From contig CAWERB010000022.1 in the NCBI GenBank assembly GCA_963811335.1, positions 124,001-188,000 of the forward strand: a stretch of 64,000 nucleotides of DNA. The letters are read 5' to 3'. Source of the stretch: Trebonia sp963811335. GTDB lineage: Bacteria; Actinomycetota; Actinomycetes; Streptosporangiales; Streptosporangiaceae. The notes beneath the pieces were generated by a model, which worked only from the letters and a program-made list of their open reading frames with translations, made no database searches and was not told the origin of the DNA. Made by a program: the position numbers and the translations under genes. This document shows, one piece after another, positions 26,539 to 36,200 of the stretch; position 1 is the stretch's first letter, and each line of letters begins with the position of its first letter.

Positions 26539-27120
26539 TTGAGCGGCCGGTCGCCGGCCGAGTGGGTCTCCTACCTGCTCGAGCCCAAGAACTGGATCAT
26601 CGCCACCACCCTTGCCGTCGGCTGGGACGCCGGCGGCGCGGCGGGGCTTGGCTGGGGCGCGGTGGCCGCGCTGTTCGCCGGGGTGCTGCCCATGATGTTC
26701 ATCAGCCGGGGGGTGCGGCACGGCCGGTGGGACGACCGGTACGTCGGCGCCAAGCGGCCCCGGCTGATCGTGCTCGCGTTCATCATCGCCTCGGTCGCCG
26801 CGGGGCTGGCGCTCCTTGTCGGGCTCGGCGCGCCGCACGAGCTGTCCGGCTACATCGGGTGCATGCTCGCCAGCGTCGCGCTGCTCGCCGCGATCACCAC
26901 GGTGTGGAAGGTCTCCATCCACTGCGCGGTCGCCGCGGGCTCGGTGACCGTCCTCACGCTGCTGTTCGGTCCCAGCCTAATCCCCGCGTACCTGCTCGTC
27001 GCGCTCACCGCGTGGTCGCGGGTGGCGCTCAAGGACCACACGACCGCCCAGGTGATCGCGGGCTCGCTGCTCGGCGTCGCGGCCGCCGTCGTCACGTACG
27101 CGGTCATCCCGCATCGGTGA
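26539..27120 (+). CDS. PAP2-superfamily-like membrane protein
   Basis: About 194 residues with five or six hydrophobic segments (WIIATTLAVGWDAGGAAGLG, LIVLAFIIASVAAGLALLVG, SLIPAYLLVALTAWSRVAL). Reduced PAP2 phosphatase motifs are visible: KVSIHCAVAAGS resembles the SGHxA motif and WSRVALKDHTTAQVIAG the SRxxxxxHxxxDVxxG motif. The start is uncertain. TTG 26539 is in frame, but the peptide MHTVTVKTH from ATG 26514 would join it if one base were changed near 26537, so a frameshift may hide the true N-terminus. Divergent from the HpaB gene. Lipid phosphatase function is inference. Confidence 0.65.
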   Translation: MSGRSPAEWVSYLLEPKNWIIATTLAVGWDAGGAAGLGWGAVAALFAGVLPMMFISRGVRHGRWDDRYVGAKRPRLIVLAFIIASVAAGLALLVGLGAPHELSGYIGCMLASVALLAAITTVWKVSIHCAVAAGSVTVLTLLFGPSLIPAYLLVALTAWSRVALKDHTTAQVIAGSLLGVAAAVVTYAVIPHR

Positions 27121-27141
27121 GGGCCGCACCACTGAGGACCG

Positions 27142-28236
27142 TCAGAGCGGCCAGATACGGGCGGTCTCGTCCGTGCTCGCCGTGGCCAGCTGCCGGGTGG
27201 CGGGGCTGAACGCGACGGCGCTCACCGCGCCGGCGTGGCCCTCCAGGGTGCGGGTGCACTTGCCGGTTCCCGACTCCCACATGCGGACGGTGGCGTCCGA
27301 GCTGGCCGTGGCCATCAGCTTGCCGTCCGGGCTGTAGGCGACCACGAACGCGGAGTCGGTGTGGCCCTCCAGGGTGCGGACCGGGGCGCCGGTGGTGGCG
27401 TCCCAGACCCGGGCGGTGGCGTCCTCGCTCGCCGTCGCGAGCACCCGCTCGGCCGGGCTGAACGCGACGGACCAGACGGTGTCGGTGTGGCCGTTCAGTA
27501 TGCGCAGGCAGTTGCCGCTCGCCACCTCCCACAGCCGGGCGGTGCCGTCGAAGCTCGCCGTGGCGATGAGCGCGCCGTCCGGGCTGCACGCCACGGCGGA
27601 CACGATGCCGGTGTGGCCGGTGAACACGCGCACGCAGGCGCCGGTGGCCACGTTCCACAGCCGGGTGGTGCTGTCGCCGCTCGCGGTGGCGAGCATGCGG
27701 CCGTCCCGGCTGAACGCCGCGCCGTAGACGATGTCGCTGTGCCCCCGCAGGACGTGCTGGCAGGCGCCGCTCGACACCTCCCACAGCCGGATCGTCTCGT
27801 CGTAGCTGGTGGTGGCGAGGACCTGGCCGTTGGGGCTGAACGCGACGCCGAAGACGGCAACCGTGTGCCCGGCGAGCTCGCGCGTGCAGGCACCGGTGCT
27901 CGCGTCCCACAGCCGCGGGGTCAGGTCGGCGCTGACCGTGGCGATCGTGGCGCCGTCGGGGCTGAACGGCGCGGCGAACACCGCGTCCTCGTGCCCGGCG
28001 AGGGTATGCAGCAGTTCGCCGGTGGCGGCGTTCCACACCCGGGCCGTCTTGTCCTCGCTGGCCGTGCTGAGCCGGGCACCGTCCGGGCTGAACGCCACCG
28101 AGTTGACAGCGCCCGTGTGGCCGGCGAGTACGCGCGCGCCCGCCGTTTCGATAACACTCAATGTAACCGCCTCTTGGATCCCGCCCGCCGTGACCCAGTA
28201 AGTGGTGCCGGTCAGCCGCGGGCAGGCATCTGTCAT
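27142..28236 (-). CDS. WD40 repeat protein, eight repeats
   Basis: 364-residue protein made almost entirely of eight WD40 repeats of about 42 residues, each of the form GHTxxVxxVAFSPDGxxLATAS-D-TARLWD. There is no kinase, caspase or NB-ARC part, unlike most bacterial WD40 proteins, so it is a free beta-propeller scaffold, probably cytoplasmic since no signal is seen. The start is ATG 28236, with GAGG upstream; ATG 28251 is alternative. Repeats are very similar to one another at DNA level. It is divergent from the ABC exporter at 28412. Partner unknown. Confidence 0.9.
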   Translation of the reverse strand: MTDACPRLTGTTYWVTAGGIQEAVTLSVIETAGARVLAGHTGAVNSVAFSPDGARLSTASEDKTARVWNAATGELLHTLAGHEDAVFAAPFSPDGATIATVSADLTPRLWDASTGACTRELAGHTVAVFGVAFSPNGQVLATTSYDETIRLWEVSSGACQHVLRGHSDIVYGAAFSRDGRMLATASGDSTTRLWNVATGACVRVFTGHTGIVSAVACSPDGALIATASFDGTARLWEVASGNCLRILNGHTDTVWSVAFSPAERVLATASEDATARVWDATTGAPVRTLEGHTDSAFVVAYSPDGKLMATASSDATVRMWESGTGKCTRTLEGHAGAVSAVAFSPATRQLATASTDETARIWPL

Positions 28237-28411
28237 TAATGCGCGCCTCATTGTCTACTCTCCGGTGGCGCAAGTGGCGGCTTTTGGCATGTTTGCAGCC
28301 TGTGTTGCGCCATTTCGTGACATAGCCGCCCCGCCGGGAATCCCGGGGCGTGCTGCCGCGCCGGCTCCCTTTCCCCGGCGCCGCTCGCTACGCTGTGCGT
28401 GGAGGTGGGCG

Positions 28412-29248
28412 ATGCCAGCTGACACGCGGGTTGACATGCGGCTTGACGCGGTCGGCAAGCGCTATGGTATACGCCAGCCCTGGGTCGTCCAGGGCTTTTC
28501 CGCCGGCCCCTTGAATGGGCGGCTCGTCCGGGTCACCGGGCGGAACGGGTCGGGGAAATCCACCCTGCTGCGGGTCGTGGCCGGCGTGTCGCGGCCGTCG
28601 GCCGGCCAGGTCACCGGGCGGCCGCACTGCGGGTACGTGCCCGAGCGGTTCCCCGGCGGCCTGCCGTTCTCCGGCCGGGACTACTTGCTGCACCTGGCGC
28701 GGGTACACGGGCTGCGCGGCGGCTCCGGCGCCCGCGCCGTCGAGGAGTGGCTGGAGCGGCTCGGCGCCGCCAGCTACGCGGACCAGCCGGTCAGGTCCAT
28801 GTCCAAGGGCATGTGCCAGAAGATGGCCCTCGCCCAGGCGCTGCTCCCCTCTCCCGGGCTGCTCGTGCTCGATGAGGCCTGGACGGGGCTGGACAGCGCG
28901 GCCCGCGAGGCGCTCGACGCCGCGGTGGGAGAGCGGGTGGCGGCCGGCGGGACCGTGCTGTTCGTCGATCACGACCCGGCGCGGCTGGCGGGACTTGAGG
29001 ATGAGCGGTGGGACTTCGGGTCGCCGGGGACGGTTACGGTGCTGACGGGGCCGGCGCCCGTGGCGGCGGGTTCTGTGGCGCCGCGGCTTGAGCGGGTCAT
29101 CATCCGGCTTGAGACTGCGGACGCGACGGATGCCGTGGAGCGGGTGCGGGCCATCGACGGGGTGCGGGTGCTCGCCGTGGACGTGGAGCGTGGCGGCGAC
29201 GGCGGCGTTCGGGATAACGCCGCTGGCACGGTGGAGGCATCCGACTGA
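28412..29248 (+). CDS. ABC transporter ATP-binding protein
   Basis: 278-residue ATPase of a small exporter. VTGRNGSGKSTLLRVVAG is Walker A, SMSKGMCQKMALAQALL the signature region (SKGM instead of the usual LSGGQ, as in exporter-type ATPases), LLVLDEAWTGLDSAAR Walker B, and TVLFVDHDPARLA the switch segment with His. A C-terminal extension of about 70 residues resembles a small regulatory domain. The start is ATG 28412 behind GGAGG. The stop overlaps the start of the permease by one base (TGATG). Confidence 0.9.
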   Translation: MPADTRVDMRLDAVGKRYGIRQPWVVQGFSAGPLNGRLVRVTGRNGSGKSTLLRVVAGVSRPSAGQVTGRPHCGYVPERFPGGLPFSGRDYLLHLARVHGLRGGSGARAVEEWLERLGAASYADQPVRSMSKGMCQKMALAQALLPSPGLLVLDEAWTGLDSAAREALDAAVGERVAAGGTVLFVDHDPARLAGLEDERWDFGSPGTVTVLTGPAPVAAGSVAPRLERVIIRLETADATDAVERVRAIDGVRVLAVDVERGGDGGVRDNAAGTVEASD

Positions 29249-29973
29249 TGACTGCCCTGCTGCGCTACCAGGCGGCGATCCTGCTGCGGTCGCACCGCTG
29301 GATCTTCCCGCTGATCGCCTACGGTCTGCTCATCGCGGTCGGCGCGGCCGGCTCGTCGTCCCTGGCCGAGACGCTCGACTGGAGCGGTGCGATGCTCGTC
29401 CCGGTGACGGCGTTCCTGACCAGGGCGATGCTCACCGCCGAGCCCGACGCGGCCCGCGCCTGCGTCGCCGCCGCGGCCGGCGGCCCGGCCCGCGCGCAGG
29501 TCGCCACGCTCATCGTGCCGCTCGGCGGCGGCGCGCTGCTCGGCCTCGCCGGCGTGATCTTCGACGTGCTGACCGCGGAGGCCGCGGCCGCCCCGTCCGG
29601 GTCGGGCGGCTTGTTCGCGAAGCTGACGGGGGCCGCGCAGCATCCCGGCATCGTCGGCGGCGGCCTGCTCATCGCGCTGGTGTGCCTGCTCGTCGGCTCG
29701 GCGGCCGGCGCGCTCTGCAATCCCCCGCTGCTCCGCCACCCCGCCGCGGCCATGCTGAGCACCCTCGCGGCGATCATCTTGGCGCTGGCGGCCGACGTCT
29801 CCCCCGCCAGCGCGGCGATCGGCCACAACAGCGCTCAGGTGGCCAACCCGCTCGCCGCGCACTGGCCGGGCGCCACGCCACTGATCGGCGCCGCCTGCCT
29901 GCTCGCGGTGGCCTGGGGGATTTCCGTCGCCGCGGCGACCCGGCGCGACAACTGGTCGCCGGGCGCCGTCTAA
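29248..29973 (+). CDS. ABC transporter membrane subunit
   Basis: 241-residue integral membrane partner of the preceding ATPase. About six hydrophobic segments are visible, including IFPLIAYGLLIAVGAAG, GALLGLAGVIFDVLTAEAAA, GGGLLIALVCLLVGSAAGAL and GAACLLAVAWGISVAAAT. No classical family signature beyond general ABC-2-like topology. Translational coupling to the ATPase (TGATG) is the main argument for the assignment. Substrate unknown. Confidence 0.75.
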   Translation: MTALLRYQAAILLRSHRWIFPLIAYGLLIAVGAAGSSSLAETLDWSGAMLVPVTAFLTRAMLTAEPDAARACVAAAAGGPARAQVATLIVPLGGGALLGLAGVIFDVLTAEAAAAPSGSGGLFAKLTGAAQHPGIVGGGLLIALVCLLVGSAAGALCNPPLLRHPAAAMLSTLAAIILALAADVSPASAAIGHNSAQVANPLAAHWPGATPLIGAACLLAVAWGISVAAATRRDNWSPGAV

Positions 29974-29996
29974 CCCGACCGCTACGCGTATCGCGG

Positions 29997-30338
29997 TTAG
30001 CTGTCGTAGCTGGTTGGTGTGGTGACGTGGGTGCGGCCGGAGGGGAGCGTCCAGCGGGTGACGCCCGGGGCGAGTTGCTCGACCTGCCAGTCGGGTGCCT
30101 GTTTCGCCCGGTGGTGCGTGCGGCAGCGCGGGGCAAGGTTGCCTTGACTGGTCGGGCCTGCGGGCCACGGCCGCGTGTGGTCCAGGTCGGCGTTGACCGC
30201 CTGAGCCTGGCAGCCGGGGGCGCGGTCCGCGGGCGCAGCCGTGGGCGATCGCGGTGCCGTCGGGAGCGTCAGCCCGCACCTAGCTGCCCGGAGCGCGTTA
30301 GCGCGGTTCTCTCTGTAAACACGCGGCACGCGGGTCAC
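29997..30338 (-). pseudogene. C-terminal fragment of DUF222/HNH endonuclease (13E12 repeat family)
   Basis: The fragment keeps the HNH end of this common actinobacterial family: GCQAQAVNADLDHTRPWPAG, then NLAPRCRTHHRAKQAPDW and LPSGRTHVTTPTSYDS. The HNH residues (DHT, N, HH) are all there. The preceding DUF222 domain is missing, and just upstream the family-like ADAPDGTAIAHGCARG lies in another frame. It is a degraded remnant, probably of a mobile or multicopy gene, directly after the ABC exporter. Confidence 0.75.
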
Positions 30339-30440
30339 CGAGGTCCCGCGGGTGAGTCCTGGTCACCGGTTTTTCGTGCGATGGATGACCGGACAGCGGA
30401 TGATGTACCTCGTTAAGCGCTGTTTTGGAAGGGTGGGCAC

Positions 30441-32885
30441 GTGCGGCTAAGGGCACCCCGCGCGGTCGGCGACGAAGCTGACGTTGCCGGGGGGAACCAC
30501 GCCACCGTTCGGAATGACCGGAAGAGCGGGCGGCGACGGGTTAGCTCGGCGCGGGCCGCGGCCGGCGCGGCACCGGGTGCCGTCGACGAGGTGGTGCTTG
30601 GGCGGGCGGACAGGCGGCTCGATGAACGGCTGGCGGGGCGGGCGTTTGCCGCGGTGACGGTGGCGCCGGCGCTGCTGGCGGTGGCGTGGCTGGTGCCGGG
30701 GACCGGGCTATTGCTCGCGGGGCGGCTGCTCGCGCTGCCGCTGGTGATCATCTTCGCGCCGCTTGCGGCGGGGTGCTGCTACTTCGCGATGCGGCGGCTG
30801 CCGGACCGCTGGCTGGGGGTGGGCGCGGCGGCTCGGACCGCGGCGTCCGGCGGCGGGCGGGGGGCGGGCGGGCCTTGGGGCGCGGTGCTGCTCATGGTGG
30901 CGATCGCCGCCGGGTTCGGGGTGTGGCAGGCGTTCCTGCGCTCCGAGCCGCTGTTCACCGCCGGCGGTCCCGCGCTCTACCTGCAGTACGGGTACTGGAT
31001 CGCCGGGCACGGGACGGCGCGGGTGCCGGAGGCGGCGGCGGCGTTTGGCAGCGCCGGACTCGGCGGACTCGGCGGGGCGGGCGCGCTGCAGTTCGCGACG
31101 ACCGGGTACACCGCGGCGGGCGGGTCGCTCACGCCGGCGGCGCTGCCGGGGGTGCCGCTCGTGCTGGCGGGCGGGGCCTGGCTCGGCGGGCTCGGCGGGG
31201 CGCTGGTGATGCCCGCGGTCCTCGGGGGCTGCGCGGTGCTGTCGTTCGGCGGGCTGGTGGGGCGGCTGTGCGGGGCGTGGCAGGCGGTGGCCGCGGAGCT
31301 GGTGCTCGCGCTGTGCCTGCCCGAGGTGTACGCCGCGCGGGCGCCGTTCGGTGAGCCGCTGGTGCAGGTGCTGCTGCTTGGCGGGCTGTGCCTGTTCATC
31401 GACGCGCTCGAGGTGCGGTCGTCAGCGGGCGACCGGGGGCGGGCGCTCGCCGGGCTTGGCGGGGTCGCGCTGGGGCTGACCGTGCTGGTTTCCGCCGCTT
31501 CGTTCGGGGTGCTGCTTCCCGTGATTCCCGTGGTCATGGTGCTGCTCGTGGCGCGGCATCCGGCGGGGCTGCCGTTCGGGCTCGGGTTGCTCGGCGGCGC
31601 CGGGACCGGGGTGGCGGCCGGGAAGGTGCTCGCGTCGTCGTACCTGGCGGGTTTTTCCGCGGCGCAGGGGCGGCTGCTTGACGTGTGCGTGGGCGGGTTC
31701 TGTGTGGCGGCGGGGCTCGCGGTACCGCTGGTGCATCCCGGGCCGCGGTCGCGGGTGCGCCGGGTGTGCTTGGTCAACGTGCGCTTGCCGTGGTTTGGCG
31801 GTTCGCCGGTGGTGCTGCCGTCGCTTGGCGGCGTGGCGCAGTGGCTGGCCCTGGTGCTGCCCGCGGTGGTGCTGGTCGGGCTGGCCGAACGGCCGTTCGT
31901 GCGGTTTCTTGGCGGGCAATTGAGCGGGCTGCGGCATTACCAGCAGTTCGGCGTCTACTGGGCGGCGTGGTATCTCGGCGTGCCAGCGTTGCTCCTCTCC
32001 GGTGCGGCGGCGGCGGCGCTCGGGCGGCGGGCGGTGCGGGCGGTGCTGGACGGGGGGGCCTTCGCTTCTGGCGCTCCGGGGACGCCGCTGCGGTTGTGGG
32101 CATTGCCGCTGCTTGTGGTGTTCTGGTCTTCGGTGACCGTGCTGTGGGACCCGTTCGTGGCGCCGTGGCAGCCGTCGGCGTCGCGGCGGCTGGTGCCGGT
32201 GGTACTACCCGGGCTTGTGCTGCTCGCGGTGTGGGCGTTGTCGTGGCTGGCGTCGCACGCCGCGGCGCTCGGCGCGTCGCGGCGGGTTGTCGCGGCGGTG
32301 GCGGGCTGCTGCGTGCTCGCGGTCGCGGTGCCTGGTGCGGTGACCACGCTCGGGCCGGCGGTGACGCGAGCGGACCCTACCGGGCCGGGCGCTTCCGGGC
32401 TGGACACGGCGTGGGTGATGCGGCTGGACGGGCCGGGCGCGTCCGCCACCGACCGCGGGTCGGTCGCCGCGGCCGAGGCGCTGTGCGCGTCCATCGGGTC
32501 GTCGGCGAGCGTGCTGTTCACCGACAAGGCGACGGCGGCGCTGTACGCGCCGACGGTTCGCGGGCTGTGCGGAGAGCCGGCCGCGGTGCTCACCGGAGAG
32601 CCGGCGCAGGCGGTGCGCTCCGTCGAGCAGGCGGGGCGGCGGCCGGTGCTGCTCGGGCCGACGCGGGCGTCGGTGTCGCTGCCCGGGCTGTCCGGGTCCG
32701 TGGCCAGGCGGGTGGTCTCGCTGCGGACCGCCGGTGACGCCCGGACACTGGCCGGGGCGCCGACCAGGACCAGGACGGTCAGGTACGCGCTGTGGCTGGC
32801 CGTTCCGCTGGTGGCCGGCGCGGTGCAGCGGAATTCCGGTCCTGCCCTCGCTGCGGGGAATGCCCTGTTCAGGGGCTTTCGATGA
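30441..32885 (+). CDS. Large polytopic membrane protein, possible GT-C/GT39-like
   Basis: 814 residues. After a basic cytoplasmic N-terminus of some 60 residues, at least twelve hydrophobic segments run to about residue 640, then a soluble, probably extracytoplasmic domain of about 130 residues (LFTDKATAALYAPTVRGLCG region) and a final basic end. The loop after the third helix (SEPLFTAGGPALYLQYGYWI) resembles the first periplasmic loop of GT-C glycosyltransferases, though without a clear acidic metal motif. The start is GTG 30441 with GAAGGGTGG upstream. Role in cell-envelope polysaccharide assembly is only an inference from topology. The next gene encodes a secreted protein. Confidence 0.65.
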   Translation: MRLRAPRAVGDEADVAGGNHATVRNDRKSGRRRVSSARAAAGAAPGAVDEVVLGRADRRLDERLAGRAFAAVTVAPALLAVAWLVPGTGLLLAGRLLALPLVIIFAPLAAGCCYFAMRRLPDRWLGVGAAARTAASGGGRGAGGPWGAVLLMVAIAAGFGVWQAFLRSEPLFTAGGPALYLQYGYWIAGHGTARVPEAAAAFGSAGLGGLGGAGALQFATTGYTAAGGSLTPAALPGVPLVLAGGAWLGGLGGALVMPAVLGGCAVLSFGGLVGRLCGAWQAVAAELVLALCLPEVYAARAPFGEPLVQVLLLGGLCLFIDALEVRSSAGDRGRALAGLGGVALGLTVLVSAASFGVLLPVIPVVMVLLVARHPAGLPFGLGLLGGAGTGVAAGKVLASSYLAGFSAAQGRLLDVCVGGFCVAAGLAVPLVHPGPRSRVRRVCLVNVRLPWFGGSPVVLPSLGGVAQWLALVLPAVVLVGLAERPFVRFLGGQLSGLRHYQQFGVYWAAWYLGVPALLLSGAAAAALGRRAVRAVLDGGAFASGAPGTPLRLWALPLLVVFWSSVTVLWDPFVAPWQPSASRRLVPVVLPGLVLLAVWALSWLASHAAALGASRRVVAAVAGCCVLAVAVPGAVTTLGPAVTRADPTGPGASGLDTAWVMRLDGPGASATDRGSVAAAEALCASIGSSASVLFTDKATAALYAPTVRGLCGEPAAVLTGEPAQAVRSVEQAGRRPVLLGPTRASVSLPGLSGSVARRVVSLRTAGDARTLAGAPTRTRTVRYALWLAVPLVAGAVQRNSGPALAAGNALFRGFR

Positions 32886-33049
32886 TCACTTTCCCGGCGT
32901 TTCATGAAGTTTCGTGGTCCCGAGTGGGTGTTTAACGCGTGACAAACGGCGTAGGGTAACGAGCCGGGTGCTTGGTAGCATCACGTGACCTCACACGGAC
33001 AGGTCCATTGCACGGCGGTACTGACGAGTAGAGGCAAGGACGTTTTCGA

Positions 33050-34281
33050 ATGCGTTTGACGCGCACACGGCGGACGGCGGTGGGCCTGTCGGCGACGGGC
33101 ATCGTGCTGGCCGTGGGGTCCTGGGGCGTGTTCGGGCTCACGGCGGGCAGCGCGACGGCGGCGGTCGCCGCTACCGCGGCCGTCACGCAGTCCTGCAAGG
33201 CGGTCCAGGCCGCCGCGTCACCGACCCCGTCGCCGACGCCTTCTCCGACACGCTCCTCGCCAACGCCCACCCCAGCCCGACGCCGACGCCGACGCCGACC
33301 GTGACGCAGACCGTCACGCAGACCGTCACGGCGTCGCCGCCCGCCTCGTCCACGTCCGCCGCGCCCACCACGTCCGCGCCCGCCACGTCCACGTCCACCA
33401 CGTCCACGTCCACGTCCACCACGTCCACGTCCGCGTTGAAGTCGGCGGTGAACGGCGGCGCCGTGCACCCCGCGGTCCTGATGGCGGACGTGGTGGCGGC
33501 GCAGGGCGGCGCCCAGGCGGCGACGGTGGCGGTCGACCTGTGCATCTCGGTCACGGCGGTGCAGCCGAGCAGCGCGCCCGGCCAGGCCGCCCAGTGGTCG
33601 GTGGCGGCCTGGGCGACCGGCGGGAACGTGGCGAACGCCGCGCTCGCGTTGCAGGTGAGCCCGGCGGGCACCGGGACGGCGCAGTTCACCTTGGGCTGCG
33701 GGTCCGGCAACGGCGCGTCAACGTGCCGCCTGGGCACGGTGGACGCGGCCTCCGCGCATCTGCAGCTCCAGGCGCAGCTCACCGTTCCGTCCACCGCGAC
33801 CGTCACCTCGGTGAGCTTGACCGCCACCAGTAGCGCGACCGGCCTGGTCACCGGCCCGTCGGCGTCGGCGCCGGTCGCCGTCACCGCGACCGGAACGTCC
33901 GGGTCACCCATCGGCGGCGGGACCTTGCCGGCTGGCGCGAACCTGCCGGCCGGGTTTACCACGCCGGGCTCCACGCTGAGCCCGGGTGGTAGCGTCGACG
34001 GCCTGTTGCCTACCGTGGCTCCGACCGCGGCGCCGTCGGGGTCGATCTCGGGGGGCACCAGGCAGGTCGCGAGCACGTCCGACCTGCCATCTGGCAGTAC
34101 GCACGTCGGCGTGGAGTTGCTCGGGCTTGTGGCCTTGGCGGCGGCCTTCCTGCTGGCGGTTACCCGGGTGTCGATCCGGCGGGCGCCTAAGGCGGCGGGG
34201 CAGGCGGGCGGTAGCGGGACGGCGCCGCTGCCGCCGGTGGCGGATGAGCCGCCGGCGGGGGGAACGGGCGGGGCGGAGTAA
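33050..34281 (+). CDS. Secreted Thr/Pro-rich protein with C-terminal membrane anchor, one frame break
   Basis: The signal peptide (MRLTRTRRTAVGLSATGIVL, cleavage after an Ala-rich stretch) is followed by a Pro/Thr/Ser linker (SPTPSPTPSPT...). The frame is lost near 33265 in a C-rich run and resumes one base over with TVTQTVTQTVTASPP, a Thr/Ser tract, a globular part with a possible disulfide pair (LGCGSGNGASTCRLG) and a C-terminal helix ELLGLVALAAAFLLAVTRVS plus Arg/Lys tail. One missing C would restore the frame. This looks like a cell-surface protein with a stalk. No family recognised. Confidence 0.75.
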
Positions 34282-34459
34282 GCGGCTGCCGTTCGGTGGC
34301 ATGTGATCCGCTTAGCCGCAGGACGTTCAGGGTCAGCTCGCCAATTGCATCGACACCGAGCAAGCCCAGGTCAGCCGCTACGAATCCGGCCGTTCTCGAC
34401 GCCCTGGTCACAAGGACCCGGCTCAAGCGCCTCACCGCCAGCTAGCGTCCTGTCCTGTG
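34282..34459 (+). other. Gap with possible XRE helix-turn-helix remnant
   Basis: No complete gene. One frame reads IDTEQAQVSRYESGRS (about 34348-34395), like the recognition helix of an XRE-type HTH, without the rest of the domain. Treated as a possible remnant only. Confidence 0.25.
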
Positions 34460-34951
34460 CTACTGCCGGGCAGCCGCCAGGAGCGCAGGCAGGTCCTGCC
34501 GCGCCTCAGCCACGAAGCGGTAAACCGCGGAAGGTGCCAGGTCGGGGCCCACCCACAGGTACATATCGGCTTCGCTGTCACTTTCGCTCACGCGGATGAC
34601 GTCGGACCCGCCTATCCCCCCGTCCGACTCGATAAAGGCCGTCCAAGGGCCCGGGCTTGCCGAAGCGACGCGCAGGCCGATCCCGGCGGCATCCTCAGCC
34701 GACAGGGGAATGCCGGAAGCGAGCGCTCCAAGGAGCCTGGGGACGTCCGAGAAAGCGTGCCCGACGAATAGGACGTCGCCATCACCGGCAGGATCCCCCT
34801 CCCGCCTGACGCGGAGCTCCACCTGGCTGGCACCATGGCCGACCAGGAGCCTGGCATAGCCGTCCGGGCCAGCCGCGATTTCGACCGCAATATCACGGAC
34901 GGCTTCCCAGCGCGCCTTGATCTCATCGACATACGACTCGCTCAGCATCAT
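34460..34951 (-). CDS. Candidate immunity protein for the RHS toxin
   Basis: 163-residue acidic soluble protein (MMLSESYVDEIKARWEAVRD ... PALLAAARQ). Its start codon overlaps the stop of the giant RHS toxin gene by 4 bp (ATGA), exactly where an immunity gene sits in polymorphic toxin systems. There is no signal peptide, as expected for a protein that guards the cytoplasm. No known immunity family (SMI1/KNR4, SUFU, Imm numbers) could be recognised by eye. Function is inferred from position, size and charge. Confidence 0.6.
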   Translation of the reverse strand: MMLSESYVDEIKARWEAVRDIAVEIAAGPDGYARLLVGHGASQVELRVRREGDPAGDGDVLFVGHAFSDVPRLLGALASGIPLSAEDAAGIGLRVASASPGPWTAFIESDGGIGGSDVIRVSESDSEADMYLWVGPDLAPSAVYRFVAEARQDLPALLAAARQ

Positions 34952-36200
34952 GGCCCCCAGTCCAGATAGCCACCGTAGAACGGGAAATCCTTGCCGCCGA
35001 ACCGCAGGTTCTTAGCCACATTGGGAGTCAGCTCGCTCCACTGGCAGGCTACTTCACCCAGGCACACGTCCACGTGCTGGTAGTTGGTCTGGCCAACGCG
35101 CTCGTTGAACTCCGGAGCAGGATCCACCGACCCGCCCGCAGTACGGATATCACCCGCGGTGGTGTACCGGAACGAACCATGAACCACGCCCTGGCCGGCC
35201 TCGCCACCGTCTGCCCCTGCGAGCCGGAAAACACCTGACCAGGCGGCGGCATATCACTCGTGCCACGCGCGCAATGATCGCCGAGTCCGGGATCGAACTA
35301 CCCGTGCCTGCCGCTGCTGCGGCGGTGTCACTGCTGCGGCGGCGTCGCCTGCTGTGGCGGCGTCACCTGCTGCGCCCGCTGCACCGAAGCCGCCTCCAGC
35401 GGCCAAGAGGGCCAACGTACCGGTGACATAGCCTCCCTTGTACCTGTCGCTGCTGGCGTTGACGTGCAGCGGCTTGATGACGTACTGCTGGTACAACTGG
35501 CTGGCGGACGGGACCCCGAGCATGTGCTCGACCGCGCAGGCAGGGTTAGCCGTGCATGTGGCGTCAATCAGGCTCGGGATGTTGGAGAGGACGCCAAACC
35601 AGCCGTCGCGGGTAGTGCCGGTCATGGACGGCCAGTACGCATTGACGATCCTGCCGCCTTCCGGCGTGCACATGGCAGCGTTCTGGTCGGCATGATCGCA
35701 GTACGAGACAGCCGTGCCGGGTCGGCTGGCGGCCTGCTGCCGGGCGGCCTGCTGCCTGGCGTGCGGCCTGCTGCTTGGCGAGCCTTTGCTTGGCGGCGGC
35801 GGCGTCGCGTTTCTGGGTGGCGTCCTGGACGGCGTTGTACTGCTTCGTGACGATGCCCATGGCCTGGTTGGCGAGGGCGGGGCTGTAGTGGGAGCCCTTG
35901 CGTGGTGGGGCTGCCGCTGGCGTCCACCGCGCCGCCGGCCGCACGGTACACGGCCGACATGCAGGTACCAGGGCCGCCATGGTGTTCCCGCCGCAGTACG
36001 TGGGGATCTTCGCGCGGCCTTGGCGGGGGCGGCCTTGGCGACCGCGGCCAGGTGGGCCAGGTGGGCCGGTGCGCGGCGTGCGCGGCGGCGGCGGCCTTGG
36101 CGGCGGCGGCCTTGGCGTGGCGGCGGCGGTGGTCACGGCCTTGGCGACCTGGGCCATGGCGCGTGGTGTTGTTGTTGTTGATGCCGGCGCCGCAAGGTCG
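34948..36200 (-). other. Variable C-terminal toxin region of the RHS protein
   Basis: Begins after the DPTGH motif that closes the RHS core. It contains a Pro/Arg-rich or coiled linker (TKQYNAVQDATQKRDAAAAK), a segment VEHMLGVPSASQLYQQYVIK, a Gly/Ala hydrophobic stretch (GYVTGTLALLAAGGGFGAAG), and a last domain GQTNYQHVDVCLGE ... NLRFGGKDFPFYGGYLDWGP. The stretch 35190-35330 needs frame changes to read. I do not recognise the toxin family. Cysteine, His and Asp residues in the last domain could be catalytic, but this is open. Confidence 0.55.

Noticed and set aside
34345..34450. XRE regulator gene
   Set aside because: Only one recognition-helix-like stretch without the remaining helices or a start; listed as a possible remnant.
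34948..35256. Separate small gene at the RHS 3' end
   Set aside because: It is in the same frame as the upstream RHS piece and separated by one stop in a region with several frame errors; more likely the toxin tip.
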